From Panax quinquefolius (Eukaryota; Streptophyta; Magnoliopsida; Apiales; Araliaceae), in the NCBI GenBank assembly GCA_020205615.1, contig CM035167.1, positions 140,444,568 through 140,508,567 on the forward strand: a stretch of 64,000 bases of DNA, given 5' to 3'. The notes under the pieces were generated by a model, which did not search any database, was not told the DNA's origin, and saw only the letters and a program-made list of their open reading frames with translations. A program made the translations under genes and the position numbers. This document shows positions 37,753 through 50,457 of the stretch, piece by piece (position 1 is the first letter of the stretch; every line of letters starts with the position of its first letter).

Positions 37753-38020
37753 TGATGAGTTTAAATATCGATCTCCTCCTCTTCAACTCATCAAACAAAG
37801 AGAAAGGATTGTACAGAGAACCAAGACTCAATGATTCAGATCGGACATAAAATTGACTCGGTGCTTCGGTGTATAAATAGAGACGATGATAAGAGATTAA
37901 AGAAGAAAATAAAGGTTTTTTCCAGTTGATGATGATTTTGCTTCTGGTAAAGAGGCCTCTTTGTTTCTCTCTCTAAAAGAGATGAGTTGTGATTTTGTGT
38001 GTATATATATATATATGGAA
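37753..38020 (-). promoter_or_regulatory. Myosin 5' UTR and core promoter region
   Basis: Upstream of the start codon on the minus strand lie a CT/GA-rich leader and two TATA candidates: ctatttatac at about 37,871-37,880 (about 120 bp from the ATG) and a (TA)n run at 38,002-38,016 (about 250 bp from it). The nearer one gives a 5' UTR of about 90 nt, the farther one about 220 nt. Which is used cannot be told from sequence. Confidence 0.4.
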
Positions 38021-39942
38021 GTAACTTTCTCTCACTAAAATGTGAGTTTCTCTCTCTAAAAGTCTGTCTGGTGGTCAGCTCAGCTGGGTAGGAGTTTGTG
38101 GGACTGCACGTACAAGGTTGAAATGGGCTCTTTACACTAAAACGGACAGCAAGACGGGTTTAAGACAAATTAATCTTTATTGTTCATAATCCGATGTTCG
38201 GGCAGGAACTTGCTTTTATTTACAGAATTACCCAAATTTCTCGTGGGTTAAAAACTGAACGGTACAAAAAATTTGAAATTCACGCCTCCATTTTAGCTGA
38301 CTATATTCTAGAGTAGGTGTTAAAATAATTAAGAAATTACGCTGTATTTTTGAGTTTTAAAATTGATAGAAAAAAAAAATAGACAAAAAATTTATATTTT
38401 TTTTAATTTTTATGTTTTTGAATTTTTTAATAAATAAAAAAAAAATAGATAAAAAACTTGATCGCTTTTCTTGTCAGAGTTTTCTGTTCAAAATTGGTCT
38501 GATTTGGACGGAAAATAAATTGAAATAAGTAATATTTTTATAATTCTAATATTATCTTCAATTTTTAATATCATAGCCATTTGAGTATCATGATTTTTCC
38601 TGAACATCATGGTTTATAAAATTTGATATTAATTAGTTTTCTCTAACATTTTAATAATATAATTGGTATACTCAATTTTTATTCTCTCTTTAAAATCTAA
38701 ATAAAAGAAGGAATCTGTAATACTTGCTCATTTCCATTTAGATGCGTCAACTCTATTTAATTTTTTGTAGCTTAAATTCATTCAATTCATAATATCTAAT
38801 ACCCACACATAATTTATGGTTGCTCATTGTTAATTTGCCATCAACGTTTTCTTCATGTTCAGAATAATTGAAAATGTTTATGTGGATAAAATTTTGGTGT
38901 GAAATTAGTTATCAACAATTTTCCCTTAAAACAAACTCATTATTTGGGATAAGCAGCGGTTCTTTTTGTCAAATTATTATATGGTTGATAATTTTTTTTG
39001 TAGTTTCATAAATATTTTCTTAAATATAGGAATTAAGCTTTATTTTTAGACTTAATAATTGAATTATATGATTAGTTATTGTATTGTATTTACATTTATG
39101 TGTTAATAATATTAATTAATATATGGTAAATATAATTTTATAGAGATTAATCACTTAAAAACTATATTATTAAATATAATTAAATAAATTATGATATCAC
39201 TTAATTGGGTGGATTTGTTAAAATCGAATTAGAATAATATCATTTAATTGGTTGCATATTTTTATTCATGGTTCAAATGGTTATAATTAATAGAAGGATA
39301 AATTTTTAAAAGTGATATTTTCTTTTCTTTTCATTTGAACTTAAAAAACTTGATAAAATAAAATTTTTAAATTTTTATTAAAACTCAAAAACAAACAAAA
39401 AAAAACTTTAAGTTTTATATTCTTTTATTTTACGTTATAATTTAAGTTTTCTATTATTTTCTTTTAGTTCAAAACTCGAGAAGCTTGATGTAAGGGGTTG
39501 TTTGATAAAATTGAATAAAATAGTTCTGAATGTTTAAGTAATCTGAATGAGCTAAATGAAGCACGAATTTGAATAGAAAAAAGTTGTTTGATAATTGATA
39601 TATCTAAAACATCTGAATAACATAATTTTATTATTTTATCTCTCCGAAAAAATTCAAAATTATTGTAAATTTATTTAATATTACTTAATGTAATAGTTAA
39701 TATTATAAAAAAATTTAAATATGAAATACTTCATTCAACAGTCATTCAGCCAAAGAAATTACACTTGGTTATTTTACTCAAAATTCAGACGATTTTTATT
39801 CAAAACAATTTAACATCACACAATTTTAAAGTTGTAAAAAAGATCAAAGAAAGACACCAGAGTTTTTATCCCTCATTTTACACATTCAAAAAGAAAAAAC
39901 AAGAAGCAAAGAAGAATATTTGGTACTACTTCACCCAACACC
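38021..39942. other. AT-rich intergenic DNA upstream of the myosin
   Basis: About 1.9 kb with long A and T runs. No ORF with codon-like structure, no LTR termini and no known RNA gene is recognised. It separates the myosin promoter from the retrotransposon nest and seems to be unique sequence. Confidence 0.6.
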
Positions 39943-39950
39943 GAGTTTCA

Positions 39951-40111
39951 TGAGAGCAGATCCTCTGTCCCCAATTTTCCTGTCTCTTTGTGTCCCTCCA
40001 CTTAAATTTTGACACATAGTCTCTTACTTAACACTAATTAATTCTAAAATTAAATAAAAAAATATGTGTCAAAATTTAGGTGGGGGGGGGGGGGACAGAG
40101 GATCTACTCTC
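39951..40111. mobile_element. hAT-type hairpin MITE with 8-bp target duplication
   Basis: Inverted termini gagagcagatcctctgtccc (39,952-39,971) and gacagaggatctactctc (40,094-40,111). A second inverted pair lies inside (cacttaaattttgacacata against tatgtgtcaaaatttaggtg), so most of the element can fold. It is flanked by an exact direct repeat, gagtttca, at 39,943-39,950 and 40,112-40,119. Eight-base duplications are the mark of hAT transposons. It contains a G run at 40,082-40,094 and no coding sequence. Confidence 0.8.
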
Positions 40112-40211
40112 GAGTTTCAGAAGCACGATGATAACTCAAGAAAGTTGCCTCACGATTTTTCTAATTTCAATAACTTCAATTCTTTTAACCATAAAAGATA
40201 TTGAATCCAAA

Positions 40212-40213
<2 letters not shown>

Positions 40214-40253
<40 letters not shown>

Positions 40254-40256
40254 TAT
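40214..40256. repeat. (AT)n microsatellite
   Basis: About 20 AT units with one interruption, about 90 bp to the left of solo LTR D. Confidence 0.95.
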
Positions 40257-40598
40257 TCTCGAGCAATGTGTAATCTAGTAATTTTCTACAATTAAGAGAT
40301 AGTTGTATGAGATTTGTATGGTGATGGTGATTATGTAGATCGATACTGTGACGCCCCCAAAATAGGTACACATCACCCATCTTGAGTCGCCAAATACATG
40401 ATACATAAATCAAATACAACTTAATTATACAACTGTCGTGTAAAATACGACAAAACATAAAGCGAGAGTTTAAGCAAGAATATTGCCTTCTAGCAATATC
40501 CACTCTCAATGGAGTCCTCATAGGCGATTATACAAACTCAAATTAGGTCCTCATTATATTTATTATCACACTATTTAAAGAATAGTGAGGACTACTAA

Positions 40599-43302
40599 TG
40601 TGGACGCCCCAAAATAGGTATACATCACCCATTACGGGTTGTCGATACATAGTGCGTAAACAACTACAACTTTATTATTACAACAAGAAAAGCGTGAGTT
40701 TGAATACAAATATTATCTTCTGACAATATCTATACTCAAATAAATCCTCATCACATTTATTGATACATTATTTTACAAAATGGTGAGGACTACTAAACAA
40801 TTCTTTCTAAAACCTTCATTCCATACCCAGGCTGCAGTACTCGCTTATATTCTCGCCTCCCGAGAAGAAAAATGGAACAAAAAGGAAAAGGGTGAGCTCA
40901 ACTAGCCCAATAAAGAATATTATGACTAAGATAATATACAACAAATTACCGTTAGTCTTCAACAGAAAAATCTAATAGAATACAATAGACAACAAATTTT
41001 AAATCAATATTCGCAATGAAATAATAATTCATTAGAAGAGTTAAGTAGAGAATGCAAACTACTATCTTCTATGTATTTAATTTAAAAGTTCATCGATCAT
41101 CTTTTATCCCCGTAACATCAATCAATATACATCGGAATCAAATATTCATCTTTGCACTACTGAGCCAAAGATATTCATCGAGTTAGTCGTGTTCATCTAA
41201 ACACTGTTCATCTTTTGCACTACTGACCAAAGATATTCTTCAGAAATCATTCATCTTTGCACTACGTGCCAAAGATATTCAATAATATCATCGTTTAAGA
41301 CCGAGGATGATGAAAAATATTTTTAAAGAAACGAATCCAAATTGAAACAAAATGACAAGGATTAAGGATTAAGGATTCATACTTTGTTTTATCCATGTTC
41401 AAAAATACCTCAAAAATAATCATAGTGGTGTAAAATTCAAGAATGATCAAAACATGGATACAATCAAAGCTAGTATCCGAATAGATATTTTGGACTAAAA
41501 GAAGAAATTTTATTTTTAAATAGGTGAATATTGCCGAGTATCGTGAATAGTAACTCCGACACCAAAAGATAGAAATTTCCCAAAAACATCTTCATCTTCA
41601 TGCCTACTCGTGAATAAGAACTCGTGAATAGTAACTCGTGAATAGTAACTCGTGAAATGAATAGTAACCCCGACATGGAAAAATTCCAAATTTGATAAAA
41701 AGTTCCAACCAATATTTCAAAGATAATGATATTGAAGAAATAATATCATCGAGAAGAAAATAACATCCCTTACCTCGAAAGATTAGTACTTCTAAATTGG
41801 AATACCGGGTATAGTCTTTGAAGGAACTTGCACATAGTCTAACAATACTCAAAGTATACTCACAAGAATACGCTCAATATATCGAAGAGAAATAGAGAAA
41901 AACTTGAGTTTACGGTGTGTTTTTCAATTCTAACCTAAGCACCTATTTATAGGAAAATGCTTAGAACAACAAAGTAGAAAATTGAATATAATATTAATAT
42001 ATTTTTTACATTTTCTTTAGCCATTTTATGAACAACTGATCTCAGCCCATTTGAATCATATGTGAGGCCAACTTAGTTGCAAAAAACGTTTTTCTCAAAA
42101 TAATTAACTAAAACTCCCAAAAATTAATTATTTCGGAACTTCGAAACTTCAATAATTCATAATAAATAGTCCTTTTATCAGAAAATTCAAATCTTGCGAG
42201 TTTTTATAGGAAATTCAATTCTCTACAACTTTACAGAAGAAAGTTTTTCGAATTCCAAATAGAAATTGACCGAAATCCACAAGCAGACGATTTTTGGTTT
42301 ATAATCAAATTTCGGTCAATAAATGGGGTCCACCAGACATGTTTAACATGTTTTAAATATTTATTGCAACAAAAATACTCTTCCTCCTCGTATACTCATA
42401 TATCCCACATTCGTTGTAAAAATATCACCATTATTATATTATTATAATATAATAATATATTTAAATAAAATATTTTATCGTAAAAGATAAAATTTCAATT
42501 TTCAACAATTGTCACATTAAAAATTTTCTCCATCTATATCCACATAAAATAAATATTTTCCTTATCATATGAATCAATAATTAATTATTCACAAATAATA
42601 TTACAAAATCACAATATCGACAACCTGGCGATTCTCAGGAAGAGGGCTTTCCAATAAGAATTTCTCTCTTCTTGCCAAGCATGATTAGGTGACCAAACCT
42701 CTCCTTAGGCGAGAACTTTCTAGACATTGCCAATAATGTTATCTAATAATATTATTCAGATAATATGAATTATTAGCTTCGATAATGAAAAATACCTGTG
42801 TAATGACAATTATTGAAACAACAAAGAATATAAAATATCAACGCAACAATTATTAAATCAATAAAATACCGAATAAAGAATTAATTCAGTAACCATTATT
42901 GAGTAGTGTCTTACTACGTAAGAATCAATAATTGGTGCAATACCGGTAATGCTTCTCGTGTGTTTTAACTACAAGTATATTTTAACGGTATTAGCAGTAA
43001 TAACTACTGCAGATTATTTTTAAACAACTTATATTTATCGCTTTCTTCATCCAATCGCTTTTCAGTTATGGGGGCCCATACATGGGCTGGCGAGTGCCGC
43101 ATATGAATATTCAAAGCGAGCACGAATATTCCACGACCAAACGAATATTCTCAAACAACAATGAATATTTTATAACCACTTGCTTATTTTGAAATATTTA
43201 ATTATTTTACCCTAACTATCCACATTAATCAAATCAACCCTTACTATTTCAAAATAATAAATAGAAAATTAAATTTCATTAATAATAAGTTGGGGTCTTA
43301 CA
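40599..43302 (-). mobile_element. Left (3') LTR of element C
   Basis: 2.70 kb, from TGTGGACGCCCC to TTGGGGTCTTACA on the plus strand. It includes the catctttgcactac segment (41,150-41,280), a cluster of gtgaatagtaac motifs (41,525-41,670), a probable transcribed leader with atttatagg at 41,945, and the segment tattcacaaataatattac at about 42,590. A purine tract on the minus strand (43,304-43,313) follows. Confidence 0.88.
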
Positions 43303-43314
43303 ACCTCCCTCCTT

Positions 43315-46150
43315 ATGAAATTTCGTCCTCGAAATTGACGACGCATTACTGATGTTTGAAAAGGTGAGGATACCTCGCTTTCATTTCCGTTTCCAATTTC
43401 GGGTAATTTCTCTATAGCATGATTCCTCCACAAAACTTTAACTTGTGGTATGACCTTTCTTGCGTAGGACATGCTCCTTCCTATCCAAGATCTTGACAGT
43501 ACCTCCTCATACGTTAAGTCTTGATTTATCTCGTCCAGGTTCTAACTCTATAGCGTGGTTCGGGTCTTTCATATATTGAAGTATGCGGATATGTGAAACA
43601 CATTATGAACACGAGACATACTCGGAGGTAACAGCGAGTCTATAGGCTACATTTCTACTCGGTCAAGAATTTGAAATGGACCGATAAATCGTGGATTGAG
43701 CTTTCCTCTCTTCCCAAATCTTGTAACTCCCCTTCCATGGAGCAACTCGCAACAATACACGATCCCTACACTAAATTCCACATCCTTTCGATGAAGATCC
43801 GCATAACTCTTTTGTCGATCTTGTGCAGTTTGTATCGTTGTCGAATCATTTGGATCTTTTAGTAGTCATACGTATACTAACTCGGGTCCCAACGGTGTTC
43901 TTCACCCACCTCGTCTCCAACATACTTTGGAAGCGACACTTTTGTCCATATAATGCTTCAAATGGAGCCACTTTATACTTTGCACGATAACTGCTTGTTG
44001 TAGGAGAATTCCACTGATGGTAAATACTTATCCCAACCGCCTTGAAGTCAGGACATGAGTCTTAATAAATCTTCAAGAGTTTGAATAGTCCTTTCGATTC
44101 ATTCGTCCGGTTTGAGGATGGTATCTTGCGAATCGAATCGTAAATCCGTGCCCATAGCTTTTTGCAAGCTAACCCAAAATCTTGAAGTGAATCTTGGGTC
44201 ACGATCCGAAACTATGGATCTGGGCATGCCATGCTGACCTCACAATCTCATTCACGTCACATACTACAAGAGGCGTTCGAGTGAATAAGTCTCCATACTC
44301 GGCAAGAAATGAGCGGACTTGGTTAATCTATCAACAATAACCCAAATAGCATTGATGCCTCGAGAAACCGTAGGAAGACCCGTAACGAAATCCATAGTAA
44401 TGTGTTCCCACTTCCATTTCGAATCTCAAGTGGTTGCAACGGACCCTTAGGTACCAGATGTTCACGCTTTACACGTTGACAAGTTAAACACATTGAGATA
44501 AACTTTGCAATCTCTCTCTTCATATTGTTCGCCAAAATGTATGCCGAAGATCACGATACATTTTAGTACTTCCAGATGGATTGCAAATGGTGTATTATTG
44601 TGCCTCCATCATAATCTTGTACTTCAAATCCAGTCGTTAGGAACACAAAGTCTCAGAGTGGGCTCAAGTATTCTTCTTCATCAATTCTCTCTTAGGAATA
44701 GCTCCTTCTTGTACTTTCTTCTTCATACGCATCGGCTTTCGGCCGGTGGCTTGAAAGCAACCTTAACTTTTTCTATTAAAGTTGGCTCTATGTGTATCCT
44801 TCCCGAGTTAGTGGGTTAATGGAGTAGCGATTCGAGAAAACCCTTCCCACGAATCTCCGATAATAACCAATTTAAGCCAAAAACTACGTGCTTGATCACC
44901 CGAGCTTGATTTGCTCCAACTTTGTATTGCTTGATCTTGGCCGGATCAGCAGATACTCCATGTTTCGACACCACGTGCCCGAGGAATGCTACTTCCTCGA
45001 AGCGAACTTCGCATTTCTTCAATTTGGCATATAGTTTGTTTTCACGAAGCCTTTGGAGTACCCAACTTGAAATGGTGCTCATGATCTTCACGACTTTTTG
45101 AATATATAAGGATGTCATCAATAAAGACAACAACAAACCGATCCATATATTCCTTGAATACTCGGTTCATCATATCCATGAAAGCCGTAGGAGCATTAGT
45201 CGATCGAAAAGACATGACTAAGAATTCATAATGCTCGCATCTTAGGAGTTCTAAAGGCGATCTTTGGAATATCCTCGGTTCTAATCTTGGTGATGATATC
45301 CGAGCGAAGATCGATTTTTGAAAAGAATTGTGCCCCTTGCTGTTGATCAAACAAGTCATCAATACGAGGTAGAGGATACATATTCTTGATGGTGACATGG
45401 TTGATTCTCATTAGTCAATCTAAGTCGCATACTCATCTTTCTTCTTTTTGAATAAAAGCAGAGCACCCCAAGGAGATGTATTAGGGGCGAATGAAACCGA
45501 TGTCCAACAATTCTCGTAGTTGGACCTTTAACTCGAAGTTCAATAGGAGCCATTCGATATGGGGTTTTAGAAATGGGCTTTGTATGCGGGTTCAAGATCA
45601 ATAAAGAATTCAACTTCACGTTACGGGGGTAGGCCAGGAAGTTCTTCAGAAATCGTCGGGAAAGTCGATAACAACAGGAATATTATTCAAATTTGGCGTG
45701 TCTTTATTCAAATCCATAACATGGGCTAAGAAAGCTTGACATCCGTTTTTCAATAAGCGAATAGCTTTATGATTAGATATGGCGTTGATTGATTTTAATG
45801 GTTTAGTTGCTTGAATTAAATACAACAGGTTGGTTAGGAATATGAAAAGTAACAACCTTACGAAAACAATCAATTTTGGCATGATGAGTAGTTAACCAAT
45901 CAATCCTAAAATCACATCAAAAAGAAAGTATCTTTAAAGAGATAAGGTCAGCGGGTAAGGTAATGGTGCCAACTTGAATCAAACAAGATTTATAAGCAGT
46001 GGATGTGATGAAAGTTTCTCTAACGGAGTTTCCACAGATAGGTCAAAGTCTAATTTCTCCAGTCGAGTTTAAGCGTTGAGCACATGCAGGAGAGATAAAT
46101 GAATGGGTAGCACCCGTTATCAAGTAAGGTATAAACTTCGAAGAATTTAT
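43315..46150 (-). pseudogene. Element C pol (protease, RT, RNase H, integrase), broken
   Basis: From right to left: an RT N-terminal FPDDF motif near 45,650, KTPYRMAPIEL at about 45,550, [20 protein letters not shown] and [16 protein letters not shown] at 45,070-45,190, [10 protein letters not shown] at 44,930-44,960, and the integrase zinc finger KREIAKFISMCLTCQRVK at 44,475-44,525. Near 43,320-43,470 the stretch IPQVKVLWRNH is the chromo-like tail seen in Tekay/Del-type chromoviruses. RNase H seems largely missing between 44,780 and 44,820: integrase-side sequence at 44,790 jumps to RT-side sequence at 44,820, so this copy carries an internal deletion compared with element A. Many frameshifts remain. 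Confidence 0.82.
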
Positions 46151-47401
46151 AAATAGCTTACCCGTGATCACCTCGTTTGGGTTCCTCGCATTTTGACCGA
46201 TCACAACAAACGCACTTCCGGAATCGTTGACTTTGACTTTTACGGGGATGATCTTTTTGAGTCACCAATCCCCATTGAACTAGGTTTATTACCCGTCTGA
46301 TCTCGGCGATATGTCCTTCCTTTCCATAATTATAGCATACCTTGAATTGTGGGGACGGTTTGGTGATATGTCCCTCTTTCCGCATTTATAGCATATAATG
46401 GACGGTGGGGTGGTCGTTCTCCTCCCCTTAGAACGATTCTTTGTCACCAAACTGCTTCGTCTTCACATGGTCATTGTTAAATCTCCTCTTTTAAAATCTC
46501 CTCTGACTCGCTTCTTCTATTTTCATGGCCATGATTACCACCAAGAGTGGTTACCATTTTTGTCCGTCTGTTTCTTTCTCCATTTGGTTATCATTATTAG
46601 GTTGGTATTATCTACGGTATGATCCTGGTTATGGTCCTCGGTTGGCCGTACTTTCGTTATCTCGCTATAATAATTGAGCCCCATTTCTTACAACATCTGA
46701 ATAGAGAAAGTTTATGAGAAATGAGATCTTCGGCGTATCTTGGGGTTTCAAACCTCTAAGAAACATCCGCGTCATCGTTCCTCATTCTCCACCAAATGAG
46801 GTGCTGAAACTGGATAACTCTGCGCAAACTTTGCCTCGTCTTGAGACACCGTCGTGTTGTTTTTGCTCTAATCGATGAACTCCACTTCCTTCATACGACG
46901 AACACTTTCGGGAAAGTATTTGTCATTAAATAGTTTCTGAAAGCGTTTTCCAAGACATCTTTGAGTCTTGTTTGGATGGGTGCGCTTACGAGACTTCCAC
47001 TAGTAGTACGCCTCGCCACGGAACATAAAGGTGGCGATGGAACCTTCTGTTCCTCCGTGCATCCCAAGACATCGAATATCTTGGTAATTTGCTTGACCCA
47101 TGTTTCCGCCATGATCGGATCGCGCTTTCCCTTAAATTCACGGTGGTCGACTCTTCGAAGCGCTTGGTTGTGACAACGGTGAATTCTTATCATTTCTCCT
47201 ATATTTTGAACACGAGTCTCCTCAAATGCGATTTTGCGTGAATCGCAAAAAGCTTCTAAACATCCCTCGTTCATCATCTACTCTTTCATTGGTGTTGTTC
47301 ACGGGAGGAACATTGCCCGGCGTGTTGCTGCGTTCTCCTCGTTGGTAGTCTGACAGCGTCTCCACGGTCTCATTTCCATTGTTAATATTCTCGATCGACA
47401 T
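46151..47401 (-). pseudogene. Element C gag, broken
   Basis: The start codon is at 47,401-47,399 (MSIENINNGNETVETLSDYQ). The capsid segment FKGKRDPIMAETWVKQITKI, then FDVLGCTEEQKVP, lies at 47,040-47,150. The zinc knuckle CYNYGKEGHIAE at 46,310-46,350 has Tyr where the second Cys (CxxC) is expected. The frame is broken several times between these parts. The protein would be the nucleocapsid/capsid precursor. Confidence 0.8.
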
Positions 47402-47573
47402 TCTCAAATCATCATCTATAAAACAAAGGTTAATTAAGGAAATCAATATATCACATAATATCCTTATATATCTTGACAACTAAAAAAAAATAAGCTTAGG
47501 TAGGACACATTAGTGAAGGATTTTCGTCTCTCTCCCCTCTAGTTCGATTCCCGATCTCCGGAGATCATATCCT

Positions 47574-47590
47574 AGCTACGATACGGTATG
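47574..47590 (-). promoter_or_regulatory. Primer-binding site of element C (altered)
   Basis: The minus strand reads CCGTATCGTAGCTAGG just inside the right LTR. Against the tRNA-iMet site TGGTATCAGAGC it is changed at the first two bases and at the CAG. The surrounding sequence (CTAGG, ATATGATC) lines up with the same region of A and B, so position rather than exact match supports the call. Confidence 0.6.
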
Positions 47591-47850
47591 GCGCGCCCCC
47601 AAAATAGGTATACATCACCCATTACGAGTTGTCAATACATGGATGCGAAAACAACTACAACTTTATTATTACTGTGAAGAAAGCTGTGAGTTTGAATACA
47701 AATATTATCTTACAGACAATATCTATACTCAAATAAATCCTCATCACATTTATTGATACATTATTTTACAAAAATGGTGAGGGACTACTAAACAATTCTT
47801 TCTAAAACCTTCATTCCATACTTACCTCAAGCTACTTCATTATATTCTCG

Positions 47851-50269
47851 TGTGAGACCCAGATTTTATCGATAAAGATTTAAATTTTGTGAAATAATTT
47901 TTTTAATATTATGGTGTGAATTTGAGATAATATTATAGTTGTGGGTAGTATTTATAAATTTTTGCAAAGTATGCAAGTGGTTTATATTATATTCGATTGG
48001 TGGGGAATATTCGGTTTAGCGAGGGAATATTAAATACAATGGCTCAATCATTGGTGGACCCTTAATAATGTAATTATTGTCGGATTGAAAAGCAACAAAA
48101 ATATTTTATTGAAATAACGGCGGAAGTTTTCACTGGTGGTTCTTGTTGAACTACTTTCGGTAGTAAAAAATGCGATGTCATGTGGTTGCGTAGTAGTATT
48201 GCGGTGTTGATTATTGATCTTTATGTGAGAAGTCACTTTCGGTTTGATTCCATTATTGTCGATTAATAATATGAATTATTATAGCGATAATGACGTTTTG
48301 TTTTATTCAGTATTATTAACGTAATAAAAGCGAAACATCTTTATATAAAATAGAATACTTTATTAAAGTTATTACATAAATAGAATATATTATATTTTAT
48401 TATGCATAGTGTTGCGTAGTGTTTTGCGATAGTGTTTTGCATAGTATTGCATAGTGTTTGCATAGTAAAATGTTTTTATATAAATAGAATATATTATTTT
48501 TATTTAAAAGATTTTCTTTAAATATGGACCGTCGATTAAAGTAAATCAATACTGGATAGTTCATGGATTAATTCTTATGCATTCCATTTTCCTATAAATA
48601 GAAGCTCATTCCTTCATTATTTTCTTACGAATTCATTGAAACTACAGAGAGAAATTATAGAGAGAGGCTATAGAGAAAATTATAGAAAGAAGAAGAGTAT
48701 TACGCTACTTCACTACTTCTATATTAGGTTCTTTTACGGTAAGGGGTGTTATTCTTTCTTCTTGAAGAGAACTTACATTATTCCATTCATTATTATTACA
48801 TTGGAATAACTTTGTAAAAGTGGCATACCTATACATAACCTTTTGTATCTGTGGCATACCACATGCTTGGTGAAATCCTTATGTTATTCCATTGCTTATT
48901 ATTACATTGGAATAACACGTATGTCTGTGGTTTACCCTATACTTGGTGACATTCTTCTATTATTACATTGGAACATCACATGCATGTGTTTACAGGACAC
49001 AGTTAAAATTTTATTATTACATTGGAACATCACATGCGTGTGTTTTACACCGGACTGGTTAAAATCTTTATCATTACATTGGAATATCCTATCTTGTGTG
49101 TTTTACACCCGGATGCAGTTCCATCTTTATTATTACATTGGAACATCACACTTGATTGTGAATTTCACGACACAGTTCCGTTATTATTATTACATTGGAA
49201 TAACACATCACATCGCAAATCGCATGCATGGTGATTTCTTTTGTTATTCCATTCTTTATTATACCCGGTTGGTTAAAACTTTGACTTCTATACTCCATGA
49301 AATTAGTAGAATATCCTTGATATTTGCGTTTCATCCAAAGATCTTTCATGGAAATATTCTTACGATCATTCTTGAATTTTACTCTCTGTAAATGATCGTG
49401 TTGACAATTTGGGCGTTAATAATTCATGGATTAAATAATTCTTGAACTTGTTTTATTGAATTATTATGTCATTGTCATCATCCTCATGTTATATTATGTT
49501 ATCTTTGGCTTACGTGCATAGATGAACTTAGTATGATTATGACCGAGGATCATTCGGTATAATCATGACTTGATATAAATGATGTGACAAAAGTCCTCGA
49601 TGGCTTTGTAATGCGATGATGGATAGTTTTGGTATGATTATGACGAGGGGTGATTCGGTATAGTCGTGACCATTGATAATTTGATGAAAATCCTTGGCCA
49701 GGTAATGCGGGGATGATTAGATGTGGTGGTTTATTTATTAAAATTCGAGTCTCGTGATAAAATTGATGAAAACCTTTTAAAACCTAAAAGATAGTAGACT
49801 TTATTCTCTACTTGACTCTTTTAATAGATTGTTTATTCCATTGCAGCTTGATTAAAGCGGTTGTCTATTGTATTTTATCGGTTTAACCTTTGTTGAAGGC
49901 TAATGATAATTTATTACGCATTATCTTAGTCATAATATTTCTTCTTTGGGCTAGTTGAGCTCACCCCTTTCTTTCTTTCATTTTCTCTCTTGAAATGAGA
50001 ACATACATGGGACTTAGTCGGGGAGCGGAGTAATGGTCGAGAGGATAGCATTAGTAGTCCTCACTATTACGTGAAATAGTGTGATAATAGTTGTAATGAG
50101 GACTCCTTTTGAGTTTGTATAATATCTAGTAGATAATATTTGTATTCAAACTCACGGTTTATGTCGTATTGTACCAGCACGATTATATTAGTAAGTTGTA
50201 TTTGAATTTATGTACCATGTAAGTGGCGACCCAAGATGGGTGGCGTATACCTAATTTAGAAGGCGTCAC
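47851..50269 (+). mobile_element. Left (5') LTR of element B
   Basis: Starts TGTGAGACCCAGATTTTATC. Promoter-like segments include cctataaatagaag near 48,591, then GA-rich leader. The 60-bp array lies at 48,780-49,240, followed by cttacgtgcatagatgaact and tatgattatgaccgagg at about 49,510-49,550, the core that also makes up the body's tandem array. Ends gtatacctaatttagaaggcgtcac. Confidence 0.88.
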
Positions 50270-50272
50270 GGT

Positions 50273-50284
50273 TGAGTATCGAGC
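50273..50284 (+). promoter_or_regulatory. Primer-binding site of element B (altered)
   Basis: TGAGTATCGAGC, compared with the tRNA-iMet site TGGTATCAGAGC, three bases after the LTR end. The A of CAG is missing here, as in A, and there is one extra base at GGT. Confidence 0.65.
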
Positions 50285-50457
50285 TTAGGGATATGATCCA
50301 CGGCTAAGAGGTGAGAATAAGTACTAGGAGGGAGAGACGGGAATTCCTTAAGCTAGTATGACCTACCTAAATTTATTTGGTATTTAATTGGTCGGTCGGG
50401 TGTATAGGGATAATATGTGATATGTTAATTAACCCTTATTTTGTGGCGGTGTTTGAA

